Positions 1-5,821 of a stretch of DNA of 7,977 nucleotides are shown piece by piece. Position 1 is the stretch's first letter; each line of letters starts with the position of its first letter. The notes beneath the pieces were generated by a model that saw only the letters and a program-made list of their open reading frames with translations, did not search any database and had not been told where the DNA came from. The DNA is from Nitrospirales bacterium (GTDB lineage Bacteria; Nitrospirota; Nitrospiria; Nitrospirales; UBA8639): contig BQIY01000078.1 of NCBI GenBank assembly GCA_021604265.1, forward strand, positions 1 through 7,977. The letters are read 5' to 3'. The translations under genes and the position numbers were made by a program.

Positions 1-208
1 TGTCTGCGCCTCGCAATCCTACATCATTCAGCTTGACGAGCTCATCATAGCCATAATGCTGATCCCCGGGGATTGGTGTATATCCAAACCTTGGATCTGG
101 TTGGACGCGAAGTAACGGCAATTGCTCCGACCGTGGGGTACCGATCAGAATACGTATCGTCCCTTCGACAAGAAGGACAACAGCAACGACACCGGCAATA
201 AATTTCAT
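1..208 (-). CDS. N-terminus of a membrane-anchored SGNH/GDSL-hydrolase-like protein (cut by left edge)
   Basis: Only the first 69 residues are visible; the gene continues beyond the left edge. Residues 2-23 form one hydrophobic segment followed by positive and polar residues, so it looks like a signal anchor or signal peptide with the rest outside the inner membrane. Residues 38-69 read DPRFGYTPIPG followed by LNDVGLRGAD. This pattern, an aromatic/Gly-Tyr-Pro turn and then an N-x-x-G-x-R-G box, is what I know from the N-terminal part of secreted SGNH/GDSL hydrolases just before the catalytic GDS block, which would lie outside the window. Such proteins in polysaccharide loci often act as O-acetyl or other esterases or transferases, but the activity here is inference. 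The ATG at 208-206 starts 48 bases after the dehydrogenase stop, so the two are probably co-transcribed. No clear Shine-Dalgarno is seen; in-frame GTG (211-209) and TTG (223-221) are alternative starts. Confidence 0.6.
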   Translation of the reverse strand, partial: MKFIAGVVAVVLLVEGTIRILIGTPRSEQLPLLRVQPDPRFGYTPIPGDQHYGYDELVKLNDVGLRGAD

Positions 209-256
209 CACATTCTTGAGCAAACTATAGCGAATTCATACAGGCAGGATTTCGTC

Positions 257-1573
257 TCACCAACAGACTCCTCGATATGTCCCTCGAATATGGTCCTTTT
301 GAGGGATATTGACAAGATCAAGAATGATTTGATCATCCCGAGTGGTGTGAACAAGGACATCCATGATGGCCTTATCGCTTAAGCCAACAATGAGAACCTC
401 GGCCTTTTCGACCAGGGATTCACAATTTTTAGTCATCAAGGAGGCAATATGAGGAATCGTCTCTTCAATAAAACGACGGTTGGCCCCCATCAGTCGTGCG
501 ACATTCACTTCAGGGTCATAAATATGGAGATCAAGCCCTTTCCCAATGAAGCGCTCTGCCATCACCACCAATGGACTTTCCCGCAAATCATCGGTCCCGC
601 TCTTAAAACTCAGCCCAATCAATCCGACAGACTTTTTCCCAGAATGCAATACAGCATCAATGGCATGATCGATATGAATGGCATTGCTTGGCAACACATT
701 GGCAAGCATCGGCACCGACACATCGCTCGTTTTGGCCACATAGAGCATGGCCTTAAGATCCTTCGGTAAGCATGAACCTCCAAACGCAAATCCAGGCTTC
801 ATATAGGCGGGAGAAATATTGAGGCGCGTATCACGGCAGACCATATCCATCACGGCGTGCGAATCAACATTCATCGCCTGTGAGAGCCGCCCTATTTCAT
901 TCGCAAAGGTCGCTTTGAGCGCATGAAAAATGTTGCAGGCATACTTGACCATCTCTGCCGTTCGGATCGACGTCACAATGAATTCGCACGGTAAATGTCC
1001 GAACAGATCACGTAAGACTTTCTCCGCACGTGTTGAGTCCGTACCCACCACTGTCAACGGGGGATGATCATAATCTTTAATTGAGGATCCCTCTCGAAGA
1101 AACTCAGGCTGAAAACAGACATCAAAATCCTGACCTGCACGCTTTCCCGAATGTTCTTCAATAATCGGCGTAATGATTTCTTCGACCGTCCCTGGAAACA
1201 CCGTCGATCGGATGACAAAGACATGGTATGCTGTTTTCGATTTCATCGCGTTGCCGACCTGCTCACTGAGCCGCCGTATGGCCGATAAGTCTTGGCTGCC
1301 ATTTGGGCGTGCCGGTGTGCCGACACACACAAAGGACACCTCTGAACGATGCACCCCATCCATTGGATTATCCGTGACATCCACGCGGCCGCACGAACCG
1401 GCATGCCTCATTAACTCTTCCATGCCTTCCTCAATAATGGGCGTGGCACCTTGGCGTATCAAATCGAGCTTTGTCTGATCCAAATCGACTCCAACAACCA
1501 CATGTCCGTCTCGGGCGAGACAACCCAACGATACAGCTCCGACATATCCAAGGCCAAAAATGCTGACGTTCAT
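257..1573 (-). CDS. algD: GDP-mannose 6-dehydrogenase (AlgD-like), UDP-glucose/GDP-mannose dehydrogenase family
   Basis: This enzyme would oxidise a nucleotide sugar, most likely GDP-mannose, to the uronic acid in two NAD-dependent steps in the cytoplasm. The 438-residue length matches Pseudomonas AlgD (about 436). The NAD-binding GLGYVG motif is at residues 7-12, a conserved AEMVKYACN helix carries the Lys, and the catalytic box FAFGGSCLPKD puts the nucleophilic Cys at residue 268, the number known for AlgD. The C-terminal domain has SFKSGTDDLRESPL and GANRRFIEETIPH, and the protein ends in GVCW, close to the GICW end of AlgD. From memory these match AlgD better than UDP-glucose dehydrogenases, but substrate is not proven. 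I start at the ATG at 1573, 8 codons after an in-frame TTG at 1597, because GAGGAAG lies just upstream of it and the TTG falls beside the predicted -10 box. The SGNH-like gene follows downstream. No alg8/alg44-type genes are visible, so the product need not be alginate. Confidence 0.88.
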   Translation of the reverse strand: MNVSIFGLGYVGAVSLGCLARDGHVVVGVDLDQTKLDLIRQGATPIIEEGMEELMRHAGSCGRVDVTDNPMDGVHRSEVSFVCVGTPARPNGSQDLSAIRRLSEQVGNAMKSKTAYHVFVIRSTVFPGTVEEIITPIIEEHSGKRAGQDFDVCFQPEFLREGSSIKDYDHPPLTVVGTDSTRAEKVLRDLFGHLPCEFIVTSIRTAEMVKYACNIFHALKATFANEIGRLSQAMNVDSHAVMDMVCRDTRLNISPAYMKPGFAFGGSCLPKDLKAMLYVAKTSDVSVPMLANVLPSNAIHIDHAIDAVLHSGKKSVGLIGLSFKSGTDDLRESPLVVMAERFIGKGLDLHIYDPEVNVARLMGANRRFIEETIPHIASLMTKNCESLVEKAEVLIVGLSDKAIMDVLVHTTRDDQIILDLVNIPQKDHIRGTYRGVCW

Positions 1574-1577
1574 CACT

Positions 1578-1582
1578 TCCTC
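1578..1582 (-). promoter_or_regulatory. Shine-Dalgarno site deciding the algD-like start
   Basis: Read on the minus strand, GAGGA lies 4 bases before the ATG at 1573-1571 and is part of AAGAGGAAG. It supports the ATG over the upstream TTG at 1597, which has no such site and would place non-conserved residues before the Rossmann strand. Confidence 0.65.
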
Positions 1583-1588
1583 TTTAGT

Positions 1589-1617
1589 GTTATACAATCA
1601 AGGCAACACGTTGTCAG
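1589..1617 (-). promoter_or_regulatory. Sigma70-type promoter for the algD-like gene
   Basis: On the minus strand CTGACA (1617-1612, one mismatch to TTGACA) is followed by exactly 17 bases and then TATAAC (1594-1589, one mismatch to TATAAT). It is the best promoter match I found in the divergent spacer. Transcription would start near 1582-1583, only about 9-10 bases before the ATG at 1573, so the leader would be very short and the ribosome site would lie at the mRNA 5' end. Prediction by eye only. Confidence 0.5.
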
Positions 1618-1887
1618 GATAGGATCCCAGCCAGGGACCATTCATGTCTATTCTCGTCCTATAGCCGTTTCAAATAACTTCCGCGTGTTTGAAGTGAATA
1701 ATCTCGCGAGGTTACTTGATATGCCTCAGCTGGAACTTATTTGGATTCGCTATAGTATCGGCAAGAACCACCTAATTCCTTAACGTTCATCCTATGCCAC
1801 TTTCGCGATTCTCCTGCTTCGATCATAGCGGAAAAAACCTCATCAGTATACCTTCCTGGACTCATCATGAAATCGTTCAGGGCATTT

Positions 1888-1911
1888 CTCTTTAAGGATC
1901 AATTCCTTGAG
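1888..1911. repeat. Inverted repeat with 3-base bulge
   Basis: AAGGA (1894-1898) pairs with TCCTT (1904-1908) around a 5-base loop. CTC (1888-1890) and GAG (1909-1911) extend the stem across a TTT bulge on the left arm. Modest stability; could be chance. Confidence 0.25.
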
Positions 1912-1935
1912 AATGTTTACTGAGAATCATGGGAT

Positions 1936-1956
1936 AAATCCTAGATGAGAGGATTT
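1936..1956. repeat. Perfect 7-bp inverted repeat, 7-base loop
   Basis: AAATCCT (1936-1942) and AGGATTT (1950-1956) are exact reverse complements separated by AGATGAG. It could be an operator half-site pair or a weak hairpin in a leader RNA. No T-run follows on the plus strand, so it is not called a terminator. Confidence 0.35.
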
Positions 1957-2056
1957 TAGAGAGTAAAAAAATTGAGTTGATGCATCGGTACACGCGGACT
2001 TGCACATTGCGCCATCCCTGACTCGAGCCACATGCTTCTCGGTCTAGGACTGGAAA

Positions 2057-2084
2057 ACCCTAATATCACAGATCATGATAGGGT
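2057..2084. repeat. Inverted repeat with 3-base bulge near the sulfotransferase promoter region
   Basis: ACCC plus TATCA (2057-2060, 2064-2068) pair with TGATA plus GGGT (2076-2084) around the loop CAGATCA, with TAA (2061-2063) bulged out. This gives 9 base pairs. It lies about 65-90 bases upstream of the tandem TTGACA boxes and could be a regulator site or chance. Confidence 0.3.
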
Positions 2085-2149
2085 AGTGGTAGATGAGGAG
2101 AGGGAGAACGCCACTCTACGCACGTCTCACACTCGAAAGGCCAATATTG

Positions 2150-2187
2150 TTGACATAATTGACACACTGCTGCGTCTTTGGTAATTT
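2150..2187 (+). promoter_or_regulatory. Candidate promoter for the rightward sulfotransferase-led block
   Basis: Two perfect TTGACA hexamers lie 9 bases apart start to start (2150-2155 and 2159-2164). The second is followed by 17 bases and TAATTT (2182-2187), which matches only 3 of 6 positions of the -10 consensus. Transcription would start near 2194, about 90 bases before the ATG at 2285. A TAAAAT box at 2214-2219 is a better -10 but has a poor -35. The repeated hexamer could instead be a direct-repeat operator. Confidence 0.35.
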
Positions 2188-2284
2188 TCTATTCTCGCCC
2201 TTCATCGTCTATTTAAAATTTCTATTCGTCGAAATCGTGGCATTGGGAACCAGCACATGCCGTTCCTTCAATTGAGTATACAGT

Positions 2285-3124
2285 ATGTCCAAGTCCATCA
2301 TTCCGAACGATGCCTATATCATGATTATCGGAGCGATGAAGAGCGGCACTACGACTCTGTATTGGCATCTTACTCAACACCCCAAGATTTGCTCATGCGT
2401 TCATAAAGAGCCAGAATATTTTTCTGAAAATCAAGGACACGGAGTCAGCGTCCCACACTATTCCGATTTATGGGACTATGATCCAAATCAACATCGCTAT
2501 GTGCTCGAGGCCTCGACTGGGTACACCAAATACCCTTGTGAGCCGAATGTTGCCGACAAGATCAAGGCCTATGGAATCACTCCCACCTTTTTGTATGTCG
2601 TTCGAGATCCATTTATGCGCATTGAGTCGGATTACAACTTTTCCCTCGATAAGGAATGGTTTGACCCGAAGCTCCCCATCACTGATGATCGGTACGTAAG
2701 TATTTCAAACTACTTCATGCAATTAGAACCCTATCGGAAACAGTTTGGTGTCACAAACATTCTGGTACTTGACTTCGATGAGCTTGTCTCCAACCCGGCA
2801 CAACTTCTCACTTCCGTATTTGACAGATTACAACTCAGCAGTACTGATATAGAAATTGTTGATGAAGTGAAACATAAAACTCGTGAATTATCTAAGGCTG
2901 AAGTGTTTCTCACGATGCACCCCGGCATAAAGTCGGTAACCAGCTTGCTGCCTCACTCTGTCAAACAATTCATGAAAGGACTGTACGAACCAGTCTCTCA
3001 AATTAGTCAAAAAAAACAGCTAACAACAGAAGAACGAGCCATTATCCATACCAAATTACAAAACCACATGAGTTTATTTCAGAAGCACTATGGCTTTCAT
3101 GTTGAGAAATGGGGCTTTTCTTAG
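2285..3124 (+). CDS. Sulfotransferase-domain protein (PAPS-dependent, carbohydrate-type)
   Basis: The 279-residue protein has the features of the cytosolic/heparan-type sulfotransferase fold, which moves sulfate from PAPS to a hydroxyl or amine. The 5'-phosphosulfate-binding loop GAMKSGTTTL is at residues 16-25 with Lys19. KEPEYFS at 41-47 is the usual second motif of glycan sulfotransferases. The 3'-phosphate-binding block VVRDPFMRIESDY (105-117) carries Arg107 and Ser115. A later ILVLDFDEL stretch and a leucine-rich segment fit the family's C-terminal half. No signal peptide or membrane segment is seen, so it should act in the cytoplasm. Length is full for a compact bacterial member. The start lacks a strong ribosome site; only a weak GAG lies upstream. 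It heads the rightward genes, followed after 310 bases by a glycosyltransferase. The acceptor is unknown; a sugar of the polysaccharide made here is the natural guess. Alternatives are a lipid or small-molecule acceptor. Confidence 0.85.
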   Translation: MSKSIIPNDAYIMIIGAMKSGTTTLYWHLTQHPKICSCVHKEPEYFSENQGHGVSVPHYSDLWDYDPNQHRYVLEASTGYTKYPCEPNVADKIKAYGITPTFLYVVRDPFMRIESDYNFSLDKEWFDPKLPITDDRYVSISNYFMQLEPYRKQFGVTNILVLDFDELVSNPAQLLTSVFDRLQLSSTDIEIVDEVKHKTRELSKAEVFLTMHPGIKSVTSLLPHSVKQFMKGLYEPVSQISQKKQLTTEERAIIHTKLQNHMSLFQKHYGFHVEKWGFS

Positions 3125-3434
3125 TCACATACCTCTTCGCGCCTACCTATCAAACCAACAACGAAAGGCGTGCGAGCCGTCTCTGCGAAACAACTTCCTG
3201 TTCCATAGGCCACGCTTAAAGGAGGCACTAAACCAGCTCACGGCTCTGACAACTGCTAGAAATATGGTGTTACGATACAGAGTGCAGACCAAGAACTCAC
3301 AATCCTGTTGGGACGAAGACTCTCAAGCGTAATCGGGCAAAGGCCGATAACCCTCTATACACGATAACCAGCGACGAACCTGACTCCATGACATTGATTA
3401 ATCGACAAGCACCCCTGATGGATACTCCATTCCT
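3125..3434 (+). other. 310-base gap between sulfotransferase and glycosyltransferase genes
   Basis: No recognisable gene lies here. An out-of-frame open stretch starting at 3090 inside the sulfotransferase gene has no ribosome site and no known motif. A strong AAAGGAGG (3218-3225) has no start codon at a usable distance. A weak promoter-like pair is CTGACA (3246-3251) with an extended -10 TGTTACGAT (3268-3276) at a long 19-base spacing. A 5-bp inverted repeat ATCGG/CCGAT sits at 3332-3348. An open frame from 3250 ends in the TGA overlapping the next start (see findings). Confidence 0.45.
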
Positions 3435-3438
3435 ATGA
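3388..3438 (+). other. Possible 16-codon upstream ORF overlapping the glycosyltransferase start (ATGA)
   Basis: ATG at 3388 opens a frame encoding MTLINRQAPLMDTPFL. Its TGA (3436-3438) overlaps the glycosyltransferase ATG (3435-3437) by the ATGA arrangement typical of translational coupling. There is no Shine-Dalgarno before it. The frame is open back to 3250 without a good earlier start. It could be a small coupled peptide, a remnant of a longer gene end, or chance. Confidence 0.2.
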
Positions 3439-4634
3439 GCTGCATAAGCAGAAAATGGGAAGAAAAACAGTTACCCATTATTGCTTTTTCGCATACAGTC
3501 TGGGACGGCCAATGGGCAGGACGTCAACACACGCTCTCTCGACTGGGGAAAAGGGGCTGGCCTGTACTCTATTCCAATGGCGCCCTGTACTCTCATCAAT
3601 GTACCAATGCTCAATACTTTGGTCACGAGGAACAGAAAGATGATGTACGCCTGTACAAACCAGGAAAAATACTCCCAAGAAATTATAAAATTCCCCTGGC
3701 CGATCGATGGGCTGTAAAACATCATTGCAAAAAACTCAAGCAGGTCTTGTCCATAGACCAACACGACGAGTTTATTGTCTTTTGCTTTAATCCCTCTTTT
3801 TTCCCATATGTCCAGGAATTAAACCCAACCTATGTGCTCTATCATATGTTCGATGCCTATCATTTTATCGGTGAGGTTGAAAATACGTACCATGAACAAC
3901 TCGTCGACATGGCCGACCTGGTAACAGCCGTCAACCATACGGTATGGGATGAAATGATCAAGAACCCTGCCATAGAACGGCATATCGTCGAAAATGGCGT
4001 TGATATTTCATCATTTGATAATGTACGACAATCGTCTGATATTTCGAGTCGTATAGAAGATATCCCAGGCCCCAGAATCGGGTATCTAGGAACCATTAAT
4101 CGGAAGCTGGATTATATGTTGCTCAATCAGTTAGCCGAGAAATTTCCTTACTGTCATTTTGTGTTTATCGGACGGATCATGGACAACACCATGAAATCAG
4201 ATCAAAAAAAATGGACGTCTTACCGAGACTTTTTTCAACGAGACAATGTGACCTATGTCGGGAAAATTTCCAAGGAACATATACCATTCTGTTTGGATTT
4301 GATGGACATTCAGATTGCTCCGTACCTCAGCACAAAAGAATCTTGGATGTTTGCCGCCTATCCACTAAAAATCAATGAGTACCTAGCCTCGGGGAAACCC
4401 GTTATTTCTGCATACACGGCACCAATCAAGCAGTATTTTGAAGGATATATTGACATTTGCCATACGGTCGACGAGTGGATCGATGCGATCCAAAGAAATC
4501 TTGACGATACATCAGTCTCAACGCCGGAAGAACGAATAAATTATGCCCGGCAAAATGATTGGGAACACCGAGTGGATAAATTTGAACAGTTCATTCATCA
4601 CCTGATCGAACAGAAAACGGCATGCTATTCTTGA
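3435..4634 (+). CDS. GT-B glycosyltransferase (GT4-like, resembles TuaH-type)
   Basis: The 399-residue protein looks like a complete GT-B enzyme that would transfer a sugar from a nucleotide donor to a lipid-linked or glycan acceptor at the cytoplasmic face. The N-terminal domain has IIAFSHTVWDGQWAGRQH, matching the W-x-x-R-x-Q start of this group, then YVLYHMFDAYHFIGE and a DLVTAVNHTVWDEM strand-helix. The C-terminal domain begins at RIGYLGTINRKLD (about residue 216), continues through HFVFIGRI and NVTYVGK, and ends in the donor-site block PLKINEYLASGKPVIS, with Glu315 in the usual late position. The first Glu of a strict E-x7-E motif is not present (Ala307), as in several GT4 relatives. No membrane segment is seen. 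The chosen ATG has no Shine-Dalgarno, but the first conserved strand starts only about 13 residues in, so little room for error remains. Donor and acceptor cannot be told from sequence. Confidence 0.82.
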   Translation: MSCISRKWEEKQLPIIAFSHTVWDGQWAGRQHTLSRLGKRGWPVLYSNGALYSHQCTNAQYFGHEEQKDDVRLYKPGKILPRNYKIPLADRWAVKHHCKKLKQVLSIDQHDEFIVFCFNPSFFPYVQELNPTYVLYHMFDAYHFIGEVENTYHEQLVDMADLVTAVNHTVWDEMIKNPAIERHIVENGVDISSFDNVRQSSDISSRIEDIPGPRIGYLGTINRKLDYMLLNQLAEKFPYCHFVFIGRIMDNTMKSDQKKWTSYRDFFQRDNVTYVGKISKEHIPFCLDLMDIQIAPYLSTKESWMFAAYPLKINEYLASGKPVISAYTAPIKQYFEGYIDICHTVDEWIDAIQRNLDDTSVSTPEERINYARQNDWEHRVDKFEQFIHHLIEQKTACYS

Positions 4635-4772
4635 GAAATTGATTGTTTCGCTACCGACGAGGATTTTCGTGAAATCCATACTGACGTGTACGGCCAGCAA
4701 CATAAAAGAAATCGCGTATCTCCCAAAAGTCATTTATCTAAAAGCCATGAACATCCGCTGCTACTCTTATGA
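4635..4772 (+). other. Open in-frame extension after the glycosyltransferase stop, ending at the next start
   Basis: After the TGA at 4632-4634 the glycosyltransferase frame stays open for 45 codons and stops at TGA 4770-4772, which overlaps the ATG of the oxidoreductase gene (ATGA, 4769-4772). The encoded stretch is rich in His, Lys, Ser and Asp and resembles no domain I know. The next frame is also open here and ends with a 9-codon ORF (4747-4776, MNIRCYSYE). No ribosome site is clear. It may be a tail lost by a stop mutation, or simply a spacer. Confidence 0.2.
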
Positions 4773-5821
4773 ATAAAGATCAACAAACATCTAAAACCTC
4801 CTTGTCTCCCTTTAAACTGGCCATCATAGGGACGGGGAAAATTTCATACGGTTCACATATTCCAGCCGCATTAGCATCACCGAGAGTAAAGGTTGTGGCA
4901 TTTGTGGATCCCGAGACGAGCCGAGCACAAAAAATTGCAAATGAATTCGGGCTTGATGTGGAAATACTCTCATCGATATCAGAAATGAAAGGCGAAGTTG
5001 ACGGTGCACTCATTGCTACACCCAACCACCTTCACGCCCCCCTGGCCATCGAATGCTTACGTAACGGCATCCATGCGCTCATCGAGAAACCTCTCGCTTC
5101 AACGCTGCAAGAAGGCCTCGATATTCTCGAGACAGAGAAACAAGCAGGGAAACGAGTAGCCGTCGGGTACTGCACAAGGTTTTATCCAAATTTTCAACTC
5201 CTCAAACGCTTACTCGATCAAGGATACTTTGGAAAAGTCAAAAAGTTTGCCTATCAATTTGGAACGCCTGGAGGATGGGCCACATTTTCCAACTATCTCA
5301 TGAAACGTCAAAATGTCGGGGGAGGCGTCCTGGTTGTCACCGGCACACATTTCCTCGACCGTATGATCCATCTGTTTGGATTTCCTGACGAGATACAACT
5401 CAAGGACGACTCTCTCGGCGGCCCAGAAGCGAATGCGAGAATGTTCATGAAATTTGGGCAAGGCAATGAACCAATTTCAGGATACGTTCACTTTTCAAAA
5501 ACAACCGCCCTGCCGTCAGGATTAGTGTTAGATACGGAAAAAGGTCATGTTTTACTGCCTGACAATATGAAAGACCTGGTGTTATACCCCTATGAACAGC
5601 CTGATTTGGCTATTAATCTGAGTCAAGTCAATGGAAAGATTTCGGCCGGTTCTCAGTTCCAACAGCAAATAGAAGACTTTGTGCTCAGCTGTCAACGCAA
5701 TCACAAACCTATGGTTTCTGCCGAAGAAGGGCTCTTATCCTTACAGCTTTTAGACAAAGCCTATCAACATCGAGAAGCCCTGCCAGACACTTGGTATGAG
5801 AAGAATGGAGGGATTCAATGA
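4769..5821 (+). CDS. Gfo/Idh/MocA-family NAD(P)-dependent oxidoreductase
   Basis: A 350-residue two-domain sugar dehydrogenase, expected to oxidise or reduce a hydroxyl of a sugar or nucleotide sugar in the cytoplasm. After a 15-residue polar lead, the Rossmann domain starts with LAIIGTGKIS (17-26), then VVAFVDPE, DGALIATPNHLHAPLA, and the family hallmark EKPLA at 106-110, with Lys107. The second domain starts near residue 127 with VGYCTRFYPN, and GGGVLVVTGTHFLD (184-197) carries the His194 and Asp197 that match the usual G-x-H-x-x-D catalytic motif. Length is normal for the family. The start lacks a good ribosome site. Its stop overlaps the ATG of the following SDR gene by 4 bases, so the two are almost surely co-translated and may act in one pathway. 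It could be related to UDP-HexNAc 3-dehydrogenases of the WlbA/WbpB type, but the partner aminotransferase is absent, so substrate is left open. Confidence 0.87.
   Translation: MNKDQQTSKTSLSPFKLAIIGTGKISYGSHIPAALASPRVKVVAFVDPETSRAQKIANEFGLDVEILSSISEMKGEVDGALIATPNHLHAPLAIECLRNGIHALIEKPLASTLQEGLDILETEKQAGKRVAVGYCTRFYPNFQLLKRLLDQGYFGKVKKFAYQFGTPGGWATFSNYLMKRQNVGGGVLVVTGTHFLDRMIHLFGFPDEIQLKDDSLGGPEANARMFMKFGQGNEPISGYVHFSKTTALPSGLVLDTEKGHVLLPDNMKDLVLYPYEQPDLAINLSQVNGKISAGSQFQQQIEDFVLSCQRNHKPMVSAEEGLLSLQLLDKAYQHREALPDTWYEKNGGIQ
5806..5813 (+). promoter_or_regulatory. Strong Shine-Dalgarno for the SDR gene
   Basis: TGGAGGGA lies inside the end of the oxidoreductase gene, with GGAGG (5807-5811) 6 bases before the ATG at 5818. 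It fixes the SDR start and, with the ATGA overlap, implies independent as well as coupled initiation. Confidence 0.75.

Larger units (their letters stand above)
1618..2140. other. Gene-free divergent spacer with small hairpins
   Basis: This is most of the spacer between the leftward algD-like gene and the rightward sulfotransferase gene. I see no convincing coding frame: frames are short, lack ribosome sites, and resemble no family I know. Three imperfect or short inverted repeats stand out (1888-1911, 1936-1956 and 2057-2084, listed separately). None is followed by a T-run on the plus strand, so none looks like a classical terminator for that strand. No RNA gene or mobile-element end was recognised. 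Confidence 0.5.

Noticed and set aside
122..769. Plus-strand open frames at 122-382 and 449-769
   Set aside because: They lie mostly antisense to the AlgD-like gene or the SGNH-like gene start, have no family motifs, and are explained as shadows.
1574..1597. TTG start at 1597 adding 8 residues to the AlgD-like protein
   Set aside because: No ribosome site before it, it abuts the predicted -10 box, and the ATG at 1573 has GAGGAAG upstream and gives the expected AlgD N-terminus.
1451..1783. Plus-strand 110-codon frame running from inside the dehydrogenase into the spacer
   Set aside because: Half is antisense to the conserved Rossmann start of the dehydrogenase, with no ribosome site and no recognisable protein pattern.
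1936..1956. Hairpin as a rho-independent terminator
   Set aside because: The stem is AT-rich at its base and no T-run follows on the plus strand; no gene ends nearby on either strand.
3218..3225. AAAGGAGG as a ribosome site for a hidden gene
   Set aside because: No ATG, GTG or TTG lies 4-12 bases downstream in a frame that stays open to a useful length.
3090..3332. 80-codon frame across the sulfotransferase end and the following gap
   Set aside because: No Shine-Dalgarno, overlaps a real gene in another frame, and the composition suggests no fold; kept only as part of the gap description.
3471..3764. Minus-strand 97-codon frame inside the glycosyltransferase gene
   Set aside because: Fully antisense to the conserved N-terminal domain of the glycosyltransferase; a shadow.
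4518..4733. Minus-strand 71-codon frame over the glycosyltransferase end and gap
   Set aside because: Antisense to real coding sequence, no ribosome site and no motif.
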